From Microcystis viridis FACHB-1342 (GTDB lineage Bacteria; Cyanobacteriota; Cyanobacteriia; Cyanobacteriales; Microcystaceae), in assembly GCF_014698335.1 (NCBI RefSeq), contig NZ_JACJSV010000033.1:1-53667 (forward strand): a stretch of 53,667 nt of DNA. Reading direction: 5' to 3'. A program made the position numbers and the translations under genes. How positions within the stretch are numbered: position 1 is the stretch's first letter; every line of letters starts with the position of its first letter. The notes beneath the pieces were generated by a model. That model did no database searches. It was not told the origin of the DNA and saw nothing but the letters and a program-made list of their open reading frames with translations. Shown piece by piece: positions 27,855 to 35,494 of the stretch.

Positions 27855-28562
27855 ATGACAGTTTTAATTATTGTAGCTCATCCCGACGATGAAGTCTTGG
27901 GCTGTGGTGGCACTGCCGCCGCTCTTGCCGCTCAGGGCGTTGCCGTGTACCCTTGTATCTTATCTGGTCAGGTGGATGCCCGCCGTCAGCGTCCCGATTT
28001 GCCCGATTTATTGGAAGATATTAAGGCATCTAAAACGATAATTGGTTTTAAAAGCGCAATTTTGGGTAATTTTCCGAATATACAATTTAATACGATTCCC
28101 CATCTAGAGCTAGTGCAGTTTATCGAGCAGGCCATCCAGCAAACTCAGGCAGATATTATCTTTACTCATCATCCTCACGATCTGAACAATGACCACCATC
28201 ATACCTCGATCGCTTGTCAGGCAGCTGCCAGATTATTTCAGCGTCGCTCGGACTTACCCCCCTTACGGGGACTATACTTTATGGAGATTTTATCGGCGAC
28301 GGATTGGTCTTTTCCCGTGCAAGGCAATAGCTTTTCTCCCGATACTTTCTTTGAAATCGGCGAAACTTGCTTGGAACAAAAAATCGAAGCCCTGCGTTCT
28401 TATCGAGGAGTGATGAGAGATTTTCCTCACCCTCGTAGCCCTGAAATCCTGACGGGTTTAGCTGCCTACCGAGGTGGACAAGCGGGAATGAAGTATGCCG
28501 AAGCCTTTCAAACTGCTTTTCAGGCTTTGACAATTGGGGGGATTAGAGGTTATACCAAGTAA
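27855..28562 (+). CDS. PIG-L family zinc-dependent deacetylase
   Basis: 235 residues from the ATG at 27855 (an in-frame TTG at 27828 is less likely). The N-terminal zinc motif is AHPDDEVLGCGGT (His9, Asp12 of the HPDDE signature). The second motif HHPHDLNNDHHHTS lies near residues 105-118 and gives the third ligand. PIG-L/LmbE-like enzymes remove an N-acetyl group from GlcNAc-type sugars, as in GPI, mycothiol and bacillithiol synthesis, and in antibiotic and glycan pathways. Here it is followed by a phosphosugar transferase and a formyltransferase on the same strand, so its substrate is probably an N-acetyl amino sugar on a nucleotide or lipid carrier. That last step is inference. Confidence 0.85.
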   Translation: MTVLIIVAHPDDEVLGCGGTAAALAAQGVAVYPCILSGQVDARRQRPDLPDLLEDIKASKTIIGFKSAILGNFPNIQFNTIPHLELVQFIEQAIQQTQADIIFTHHPHDLNNDHHHTSIACQAAARLFQRRSDLPPLRGLYFMEILSATDWSFPVQGNSFSPDTFFEIGETCLEQKIEALRSYRGVMRDFPHPRSPEILTGLAAYRGGQAGMKYAEAFQTAFQALTIGGIRGYTK

Positions 28563-28652
28563 AAAGTTAAAAGTAACAAAGGGAAAACTTGATCGTGTCT
28601 GGGTTTTCGCTGTTCTTTCTCTAGCTTAAATTGTGAAAGTTGGTGTTGATCT

Positions 28653-29219
28653 ATGTATAGTTCTTACGGAAAACGTCTTTTAGATATTGTCTTAGCGGCG
28701 ATCGCATTATTAATTCTATCTCCGCTCATGTTATTAACCGCCCTAGCCATTTATCTAGAGGATGGTGCTTCGCCGCTGTTTCGACAACAGCGCGTCGGCC
28801 AAGAGGGAAAATTGTTTGAACTGCTGAAGTTTCGGAGTATGGGGGTTAATGCAGCCCAAGTTCCTTCGGCGCAGGCTAATTCTTTAACGATTACTCGTAT
28901 TGGCCAATTTATTCGTCGGACTAATATAGATGAACTGCCCCAGTTAATTAATATTTTACGAGGGGATATGAGTATAGTTGGCCCCCGCCCTGCCCTACCT
29001 TCTCAAACAGACCTGTGCAGCTTACGAGAGCGAAACGGCTCCACTGGTTGTAAACCGGGGTTAACGGGATTAGCACAAGTCAATTCCTACGATAATATGC
29101 CTGATTTAGAAAAGGGAGAATGGGATGGTAAGTATGCCAGTAAGATCTCCTTTTGGGGAGATGTAACTATCATTTTTAGAACCTTTGGTTATCTAACTAA
29201 AAAACCTCCAGTTTATTAA
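28653..29219 (+). CDS. Small monotopic phosphoglycosyl transferase (PglC/WcaJ-like sugar transferase)
   Basis: 188 residues, the size of the minimal PglC-type enzyme without the extra membrane region of WcaJ. Residues 9-34 form the re-entrant membrane helix (LLDIVLAAIALLILSPLMLL). The catalytic Asp93-Glu94 dyad lies in TNIDELPQL, followed by GDMSIVGPRPALP. The enzyme moves a phosphosugar from a UDP-sugar to undecaprenyl phosphate, starting synthesis of a surface glycan or glycoprotein oligosaccharide. The sugar cannot be deduced, although PglC-type enzymes often use diamino or N-acetyl sugars. It is 90 bases after the PIG-L gene and 11 bases before the formyltransferase gene. Confidence 0.9.
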   Translation: MYSSYGKRLLDIVLAAIALLILSPLMLLTALAIYLEDGASPLFRQQRVGQEGKLFELLKFRSMGVNAAQVPSAQANSLTITRIGQFIRRTNIDELPQLINILRGDMSIVGPRPALPSQTDLCSLRERNGSTGCKPGLTGLAQVNSYDNMPDLEKGEWDGKYASKISFWGDVTIIFRTFGYLTKKPPVY

Positions 29220-29230
29220 GGTCAGTTTTT

Positions 29231-30073
29231 ATGAAATTTGCTTTTGTTACCTGTGTACAATTGGGTCTTGCTTGTATGGAAACCATCTACGAACAAGGTG
29301 GCAAACTAGACTTAGTGATTACTCTCAAAGATAACCTCGCTCAAGATAAATCAGGGCGGATTTATGTGGATTCTTTCTGTCAGCAGCGAGGTATAGAAGT
29401 TGTAAAAATTCGTAGTGTCAACGCTCCAGAAGTTATTCAATCCCTGCAAGAGAGAGAAATCGATTGGCTGTTCATCATTGGTTGGTCTCAAATCGCTAAA
29501 CCACCAGTTCTTCAGGCAGTAAAAAGGGGTGTACTAGGAATGCACCCGACACTGCTGCCCGTAGGCCGCGGTCGCGCTTCTATTCCTTGGGCGATTATCA
29601 AAGGATTACCTGAAACAGGAGTGACTTTATTTCAATTAGATGAAGGGGTGGATACAGGCCCGATTTTAGCCCAGGAAAAATTAGCGATCGCTGCTGATGA
29701 AACAGCAACGACTCTTTATCAACGGGTGGCGATCGCTCACCAGCAGTTGATCGGTCGCATCTGGCCAGAACTAATTAGCGATCGCTTACAACCAAGACCA
29801 CAAGATGACTCTCAAGCGACTGAATGGCCTGGAAGGACTCCCGAAGATGGGCAAATTTACCCGACGATGACCGTCACCGAGGTGGACCGTCTGGTGCGTG
29901 CCACCACCCATCCCTATCCGGGGGCATTCTGGAAAGAACAAGACCAAATGATCAGAATCTGGCGTGGTGCGATCGGGAAATCCGCACAACCGCAACCCCC
30001 TAACAGCCGGCGCTTGTATCTAAGCGATGGTGTTTTTGATGCTATAGACTATGAGAGCCTGAGTTCGACATAA
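29231..30073 (+). CDS. Formyltransferase family protein (sugar N-formyltransferase-like)
   Basis: 280 residues. The N-terminal half is a formyl-THF-dependent formyltransferase fold with GMHPTLLPVGRGRASIPW (His105) and FQLDEGVDTGPILAQ (Asp141), 36 residues apart as in ArnA. The Asn two residues before the catalytic His in classical enzymes is Gly103 here. The C-terminal part (TVTEVDRLVRATTHPYPGAF) resembles the second domain of Fmt/ArnA. True Fmt acts on Met-tRNA and starts differently, so this is likely a small-molecule or sugar amine formylase. It sits 11 bases downstream of the phosphosugar transferase gene and probably shares its transcript. Substrate is unproven. Confidence 0.8.
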   Translation: MKFAFVTCVQLGLACMETIYEQGGKLDLVITLKDNLAQDKSGRIYVDSFCQQRGIEVVKIRSVNAPEVIQSLQEREIDWLFIIGWSQIAKPPVLQAVKRGVLGMHPTLLPVGRGRASIPWAIIKGLPETGVTLFQLDEGVDTGPILAQEKLAIAADETATTLYQRVAIAHQQLIGRIWPELISDRLQPRPQDDSQATEWPGRTPEDGQIYPTMTVTEVDRLVRATTHPYPGAFWKEQDQMIRIWRGAIGKSAQPQPPNSRRLYLSDGVFDAIDYESLSST

Positions 30074-30082
30074 ATAACACCC

Positions 30083-30199
30083 CTAATTCTGCCCTGGGCT
30101 AAAACGTTGTTTAATCAGGGCAACCACCAGAAAACTAATCAGAAAACTGATGACTGAGAGTGGGGATAATAACATAGGGATTTTTGCGCTCAGATTCAT
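30083..30199 (-). CDS. Possible 38-residue membrane peptide
   Basis: ATG to TAG encodes MNLSAKIPMLLSPLSVISFL then ISFLVVALIKQRFSPGQN: one hydrophobic helix with a basic C-terminus. It does not match the small photosystem or cytochrome subunits I know. It overlaps nothing and lies between the formyltransferase gene and the Rsh gene. No clear ribosome binding site. It could be a chance frame. Confidence 0.3.
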   Translation of the reverse strand: MNLSAKIPMLLSPLSVISFLISFLVVALIKQRFSPGQN

Positions 30200-30332
30200 T
30201 ATCGATCCTACGCTGTTCGGTGACAAAAAGTGCAGATATTGCCCTCGTGGTTTTAGTCAGTGTCAGCATCGCACTTCAACAGCTAAGGCGCTCTGAAGTT
30301 TGGGGGATATTAGCAGAAATTTTAGGTTTAAC

Positions 30333-32630
30333 TTACTCTCGATCGCTTTTTACCTGACTGATGCGACGAACGTTTAAAACATCGCTCATCAGCTTAATTT
30401 GAGTAACACAGCGTTCAAATTGTTGCAGGTCTTTTACTTCAATTTTCAGGGAAATTAAAGCGGGTTTACCGAAATTAGTCTTAACTCCGGCATTGCGAAC
30501 GTTAATATTTTGGTCACTTAAACGAGAGAGAATATCTTTTAAAACCCCGACGCGATCAATCACTTCAATCTGAATATTTACCGGATAAGTTTGATAACGT
30601 CCCTGGTCATCTATAGGGTTCCAACTAACAGGAATTAAGCGTTCAGCTTCGGCTTTTTCCACATTCGAGCAGCCCTGACGGTGAATAACAATACCTTCCC
30701 CCGCATGGGCAACTATACCAGTAATATTTTCTCCGGGTAAAGGACAACAACAACCAGCCAAACGATAGACTAATCCCTCCACACCGGCGATCGGTGATTT
30801 ACTGACGGGTAAAGCCCTTTGAACGGGAGAAGGTGGTAGAATCAATTGGGAATCAGTTAGGACATCGGGCGGATTTTTGACCGTTAAAATTTCCTGTTGA
30901 TTTTTAACTGTTTCTTGCAGACGATTAACCACATTTTTTAGGGTAACTTCGCCGTAACCCAAAGCCGCCAATAAATCCTCTACTGCCACATAATTGCACT
31001 GTTTAGCCACCGATTGCATTCGTTCCGATTTCAGCAGGGCATCGAAGCCAGTTTTACCTAATTCTTTCTCTAATAAATCACGACCTCGGCTAATATTTTC
31101 TTCTCGTCGTGATTTTTTGTACCATTGCCGGATGCGATTTCTGGCGCTAGGAGTAACGACAAAATTTAACCAATCTAAACTAGGGTGACTATTTTTGCTG
31201 GTGAGAATTTCCACCAGATCACCATTTTGCAAGGGAGCATCAAGAACTGACCATTTACCATTAATTCTTGCCCCTTTCATCTGATTACCTACTTCGCTAT
31301 GAATATGATAGGCAAAATCTACCGGTGTCGCGCCTTGGGCTAGGGCCACCACATCACCTTTGGGGGTGAAAACATAGATATCTTCTTCAAAGAAATTATT
31401 TTTTAGGCCATCCATGTATTCTTGGCCATCTTTAAGGTCTTTTTGCCAGTCGAGCAGATTACGCAGCCAAGCGAATTTTTCATCCTCGGCGGTTAAAGTT
31501 GTCTGACTAGAACCAGTTTCTTTATACTTCCAATGGGCTGCAATACCGTATTCAGCAACATGGTGCATTTCTAGGGTGCGAATCTGCACTTCTAGGGGAC
31601 GGGCATTTAAACCAACAACGGTGGTATGGAGGGATTGATAACGGTTAGCTTTTGGTAAACCGATATAGTCTTTAAAACGGTTGGGAATCGGAGTAAATTG
31701 GTCGTGAACTACGGCTAAACAACGATAACATTCCTCTTTAGTTTCGACGATAATGCGGACGGCTGCGATATCATAAATCTGCTCGAATTCTTTACCCTGA
31801 TTGTGCATTTTATGATAGATGCCGTAGAGATGTTTGGGGCGACCCTGTAAATCAAGAACTTTTATGCCAATTTCTTGCAATTTTTCCCGCAATGTGTTAA
31901 CAACTGTTTCGATGCGGGACTCTCGATCAATACGTTTTTCCGATACCAATAACTGCACGGTGCGATAAGCATCGGGTTCGAGGTATTTAAAGCATAAATC
32001 CTCTAATTCCCATTTAAATCGCCCAATCCCTAAACGGTTAGCCAGAGGAGCAAAGATTTCTCTAGTTTCGAGGGCGATGCGTTGCTGCTGTTGCGGGTTG
32101 AGGTGTTCGAGGGTTTGCATATTGTGCAGGCGATCGGCTAATTTGACCACGATGACGCGGATATCTTGAGCCATCGCCAGGAACATTCGGCGAAAATTCT
32201 CCGCTTGCCGTTCAGTTTTGCTAGAAAAGTTGAATTTGGAGAGTTTTGTCACCGCTTCCACCAAATTACGCACCTCAACACCGAATCTAGCCTCGATTTC
32301 TTCGGGGGTGACTTCCGTATCTTCCACCACATCGTGAAGGAATCCCGCCGCGATCATTGCCCCATCACCCCCCAGATCCCGCAGTAATCCCGCTACAGCT
32401 ATGGGATGGGCGATATAGGGTTCCCCGGATTTGCGATACTGGCCCTCGTGGAGTTTGTAGGCGAAATTAAAGGCCCGACAGATTAAATCGCTATCGGGAT
32501 TCTGGGGGTCGTTTTCGTAGGTAATTAGGCATTCTTGCAGCCAATCGGGTAAAACTAACGCTTTTTTCGGTTCCGTGGCTCGGGGAAGGGCGGTGAGGGT
32601 TTCTGGTTGGGTGGCAGTGATGGCGTTCAT
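30333..32630 (-). CDS. spoT: Bifunctional (p)ppGpp synthase/hydrolase (RelA/SpoT homolog, Rsh)
   Basis: A 765-residue long RSH enzyme that makes and breaks the stringent-response alarmone. It has an N-terminal HD hydrolase domain (AGFLHDVVEDTEVTPEE near residue 95, and VVKLADRLHNMQTL). The synthetase domain contains GRPKHLYGIYHKMHNQG and GLPKANRYQSLHTTVVG. Then come a TGS domain (DIYVFTPKGDVVALAQGATP), a zinc-finger-like region (AGCCCPLPGENITGIV) and a C-terminal ACT domain (DRVGVLKDILSRLSDQNINV). The intact HD motif argues for a hydrolase-competent enzyme, as expected when it is the only RSH in the genome. It is divergent from the PatD-like gene at 32856. Confidence 0.96.
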   Translation of the reverse strand: MNAITATQPETLTALPRATEPKKALVLPDWLQECLITYENDPQNPDSDLICRAFNFAYKLHEGQYRKSGEPYIAHPIAVAGLLRDLGGDGAMIAAGFLHDVVEDTEVTPEEIEARFGVEVRNLVEAVTKLSKFNFSSKTERQAENFRRMFLAMAQDIRVIVVKLADRLHNMQTLEHLNPQQQQRIALETREIFAPLANRLGIGRFKWELEDLCFKYLEPDAYRTVQLLVSEKRIDRESRIETVVNTLREKLQEIGIKVLDLQGRPKHLYGIYHKMHNQGKEFEQIYDIAAVRIIVETKEECYRCLAVVHDQFTPIPNRFKDYIGLPKANRYQSLHTTVVGLNARPLEVQIRTLEMHHVAEYGIAAHWKYKETGSSQTTLTAEDEKFAWLRNLLDWQKDLKDGQEYMDGLKNNFFEEDIYVFTPKGDVVALAQGATPVDFAYHIHSEVGNQMKGARINGKWSVLDAPLQNGDLVEILTSKNSHPSLDWLNFVVTPSARNRIRQWYKKSRREENISRGRDLLEKELGKTGFDALLKSERMQSVAKQCNYVAVEDLLAALGYGEVTLKNVVNRLQETVKNQQEILTVKNPPDVLTDSQLILPPSPVQRALPVSKSPIAGVEGLVYRLAGCCCPLPGENITGIVAHAGEGIVIHRQGCSNVEKAEAERLIPVSWNPIDDQGRYQTYPVNIQIEVIDRVGVLKDILSRLSDQNINVRNAGVKTNFGKPALISLKIEVKDLQQFERCVTQIKLMSDVLNVRRISQVKSDRE

Positions 32631-32855
32631 GGTTGGATCGGGGGGATAATAGGGGTGGTGGAGACGGATAACTAGAAAATTATTAGGCCGAAGGGATGCC
32701 AGATTACTTAACTCTCTAACACTGGCATCGGATCGATCGGCGAAAAGGATGCGATTCTTTTAAGTTTTTGTCTCTGGTTGAGAGGAGAGAGGACTTGCAA
32801 CCGTGACGGCAAATCGTTAATCTTATGTAACAAATTCTAACGCGCTTTGTATTGG

Positions 32856-33212
32856 ATGCTACCGACAAATTACCATCAAGCCTACAAATCTTTGTTAAGA
32901 AAACTGGAGGATTTCAGTCTTGCCCTTCTGGATGGGGATGCTTCCACGGGGTTACAATCTTTTCAAGCTTTACAAACCTGTCTAGAAGGGGAGATATTGT
33001 CACTAAATGATGACAATTTCAGCCCCGAGGTGGCTAATCGTTGGCGCACAGTCCAGACGGAACTATATCGATCGTGGCGATTGCTGGAGACGGATTGGTT
33101 ATTTTTGGCCTCGGCCCGGCAAGGACGGGAGAAACGTTTACAGATAATTAGCGAGCGAGTGGCGACTTTAAAGGGGTATTGTCGGCTTTTGTTAGGGGCA
33201 GTTGTCGATTAG
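32856..33212 (+). CDS. patD: PatD-like protein (heterocyst frequency control family)
   Basis: 118 residues, all helical, starting MLPTNYHQAYKSLLRKLED. The C-terminal part LLETDWLFLASARQGREKRL and ERVATLKGYCRLLLG matches my memory of the PatD family, described in Anabaena as limiting heterocyst number through FtsZ. Neighbouring content suggests a unicellular non-nitrogen-fixing host, so the protein likely has an older role in cell division or growth. I use the ATG at 32856; a TTG at 32847 is in frame. It is divergent from the Rsh gene with about 225 bases between. The family call rests on recognition of the pattern, not on a search. Confidence 0.6.
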   Translation: MLPTNYHQAYKSLLRKLEDFSLALLDGDASTGLQSFQALQTCLEGEILSLNDDNFSPEVANRWRTVQTELYRSWRLLETDWLFLASARQGREKRLQIISERVATLKGYCRLLLGAVVD

Positions 33213-33282
33213 TGATTAAATGCTCGATCGCCGTTTGTGTGGCATACTTGACCCTAAGTAGGTAGGCGTTAAAAATTATCAG

Positions 33283-33493
33283 ATGCCCCCCTTATCAAGG
33301 GGGATCCCCCCGCCTATCGGCACCCCCCTTATCAAGGGGGGCAGGGGGGATCGGCACCCCCCTTATCAAGGGGGATCCCCCGCCTATCGGCACCCCCCTT
33401 ATCAAGGGGGGCAGGGGGGATCGGCACCCCCCTTATCAAGGGGGATCCCCCCGCCTATCGGCACCCCCCTTATCAAGGGGGGCAGGGGGGATC
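33283..33493. repeat. Three tandem 70-bp palindromic repeats (CCCCCTTATCAAGGGGG)
   Basis: A unit of 70-71 bp occurs three times, shown by GCAGGGGGGA at 33341, 33411 and 33482 and by CGCCTATCGG at 33311, 33381 and 33452. Each unit holds two copies of CCCCCTTATCAAGGGGG, a perfect dyad symmetric hairpin. The proline/glycine-rich 78-codon frame through it is not a gene. Similar elements are dispersed in many cyanobacterial genomes. Confidence 0.92.
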
Positions 33494-33567
33494 AGAGGCA
33501 AAATCTATCTTCGATTTAATTATAACTACTTACTTAAGTCCTAACTTTTATCGTTACCGATCGCCTC

Positions 33568-35193
33568 ATGTTGGAAATTAAAAACCTAAAAATTGCCTAC
33601 CCGACCGAATTAAGTTCTCCCTCCTGGGCGATCGATGGGGTATCTTTGAGTATAGGCAAAGGGGAAACTCTGGGATTAGTGGGTGAATCTGGTTGTGGAA
33701 AATCGACCATCGGTAAGGCTATTTTAAGGTTATTACCCAATCGCACTCACGTGGAAGGTGAGATTACCTTTGAAGGGCGATCGCTTTTATCTTTGTCTAG
33801 CAAACAGTTGGAAAAGTTTCGCGGGGAAGCGGTGGGATTAGTCTTTCAAGATCCGATGACGCGACTGGATCCGCTGATGACTATTGGCGATCATTGTGTG
33901 GAAACTTTGCAAGCTCATCGACGAAATTTAACCTATCGTCAAGCTAAAAGTCAAGCTTGTACTGTCCTAGAAAAAGTAAAAATTCCCGCTAATCGTTGGT
34001 CCCAATATCCTCACGAATTTAGCGGAGGAATGCGGCAAAGAGTGGCCATTGCTTTAGCTTTATTATTAAACCCTAAGTTAATTATTGCCGATGAACCCAC
34101 CACCAGTTTAGATGTGACGGTTTCGGCGGAAATTCTGCGGGAATTAAAGCGTTTATGTAGCGAGGAACAGATGGGATTATTGTTAATTTCCCATGATTTA
34201 GCGCTGGTGGGAGAATATTGCGATCGATTAGCGGTGATGAAGGGGGGCAAAATTGTCGAATCGGGAGCGGTAAAAACAGTTTTTAATACACCTGAACACC
34301 CCTACACCCGTTCTCTTTTAGCCGCCGCTTTACACCTACAGTTACGCGAGGAAAAATCAACAGCAATTAAAGGCAAAGAAACGGTGTTAAAGGTGGATAA
34401 TTTAAAACAGTATTATACCCTAGAAGGTAACTTTTTAGATGGTTTTTTCAAAAAAGAAAAGAAATTTATTAAAGCGGTGGATGAAGTCAATTTTGAACTG
34501 TATCGAGGGGAAATATTCGGTTTAGTTGGGGAGTCGGGGTGTGGGAAAAGTACCCTATCGCGAACCCTATTACAGTTAATTAAACCCACCGGGGGAAAAG
34601 TGGAATTTTTAGGAGAAGATTTAACCCCTTTATCGGGGGAAAAAATGCGTCCCAAACGACGCTTAATACAGATGATTTTTCAGGATCCCCTCGCTTGTCT
34701 CAATCCTCTAATGACGGTGGGAGAAAGTATCGCCGATCCGCTTTTTATCCATCAAAAAGTTAATCTAGAAACGGCTAAAAAACAGGTTTTAGAAATGTTA
34801 GATCGAGTCGGTTTAACACCGGTAGAGGAATTTTATCGACGCTATCCTAGAGAGTTATCGGGGGGACAACAGCAAAGGGTAGCCATTGCTCGCGCTTTAA
34901 TTACTCGTCCAGAATTAGTTATTTGTGATGAACCGGTTAGTATGCTCGATGCTAGTGTTCAGACACAGGTTTTAGAGTTAATGTTAGAGTTACAAAAGTT
35001 ATTTAATCTAACTTATTTATTTATAACTCATGATCTTTGGTTAGCGAGATTCCTCTGCGATCGAATTGCGGTGATGACTGCGGGTAAAATAGTTGAAATG
35101 GGTGACACTGAACAGATTTTTAGCCATCCCCAACACCCCTACACCCAAAAATTAATCGCCGCAGCCCCGAGAATTTATCCCGACAGCAACTAA
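33568..35193 (+). CDS. ABC transporter double ATPase (Dpp/Opp- or nickel-type DF fusion)
   Basis: 541 residues containing two complete ABC nucleotide-binding domains in one chain. Domain 1 (1-260) has GESGCGKSTIGK, signature FSGGMRQRVAIALAL and Walker B IIADEPTTSLD. Domain 2 (275-535) has GESGCGKSTLSR, LSGGQQQRVAIARAL and VICDEPVSMLD. Both have the C-terminal HPYTRSLL / HPYTQKLI extension of the oligopeptide family. Such fusions (DppDF, YejF-like) energise uptake of peptides, nickel or similar. No permease or binding-protein gene is nearby, so it must pair with partners elsewhere. All catalytic motifs are intact, and the start follows the palindromic repeat region by 75 bases. Confidence 0.93.
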   Translation: MLEIKNLKIAYPTELSSPSWAIDGVSLSIGKGETLGLVGESGCGKSTIGKAILRLLPNRTHVEGEITFEGRSLLSLSSKQLEKFRGEAVGLVFQDPMTRLDPLMTIGDHCVETLQAHRRNLTYRQAKSQACTVLEKVKIPANRWSQYPHEFSGGMRQRVAIALALLLNPKLIIADEPTTSLDVTVSAEILRELKRLCSEEQMGLLLISHDLALVGEYCDRLAVMKGGKIVESGAVKTVFNTPEHPYTRSLLAAALHLQLREEKSTAIKGKETVLKVDNLKQYYTLEGNFLDGFFKKEKKFIKAVDEVNFELYRGEIFGLVGESGCGKSTLSRTLLQLIKPTGGKVEFLGEDLTPLSGEKMRPKRRLIQMIFQDPLACLNPLMTVGESIADPLFIHQKVNLETAKKQVLEMLDRVGLTPVEEFYRRYPRELSGGQQQRVAIARALITRPELVICDEPVSMLDASVQTQVLELMLELQKLFNLTYLFITHDLWLARFLCDRIAVMTAGKIVEMGDTEQIFSHPQHPYTQKLIAAAPRIYPDSN

Positions 35194-35248
35194 AATCGCT
35201 CTAGGGGTTTATAATTGTTATTGTCTAGATATGGTTAGGAAAGACAAA

Positions 35249-35494
35249 ATGGCCAGACAACTTCAGATAACTCTCCCTGAAGATACCATGCAACTTCTCG
35301 ATCGATGGTTGGCGAGTAGTGATTATCCTGAAAAAGAATATAATAATTTAATTAATGAAGCGATTAAATTATATATTATGGAACCACAGAGAAACTACCT
35401 CAAGCAACAATTAAAGGAAGGAGCTATTGTTAGAGCAGAAAGAGATTTAAATTTAGCACAAGATTGGTTTTCTCCAGAGGAGTATTTATGGTAA
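35249..35494 (+). CDS. Type II antitoxin-like DNA-binding protein (MazE/RHH type), apparently without its toxin
   Basis: 81 residues from the ATG at 35249 (an ATG at 35231 is also in frame). It begins MARQLQITLPEDTMQLLDRW, a ribbon-helix-helix style N-terminus, and ends RAERDLNLAQDWFSPEEYLW, the acidic-aromatic tail seen in antitoxins partnered with MazF/PemK toxins. Normally the toxin gene overlaps the antitoxin stop by a few bases. Here the overlapping ATGGTAA begins a glycosyltransferase instead. The gene may be an orphan antitoxin or a repurposed regulator. The family call is moderate. Confidence 0.65.
   Translation: MARQLQITLPEDTMQLLDRWLASSDYPEKEYNNLINEAIKLYIMEPQRNYLKQQLKEGAIVRAERDLNLAQDWFSPEEYLW

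Noticed and set aside
33283-33493. Possible CRISPR array
   Set aside because: The repeat is a continuous 70-bp tandem repeat with identical internal parts, so there are no unique spacers, and no cas genes are nearby.
33283-33519. 78-codon frame rich in Pro, Gly and Arg
   Set aside because: It is the translation of the 70-bp palindromic repeat and has no independent coding character.
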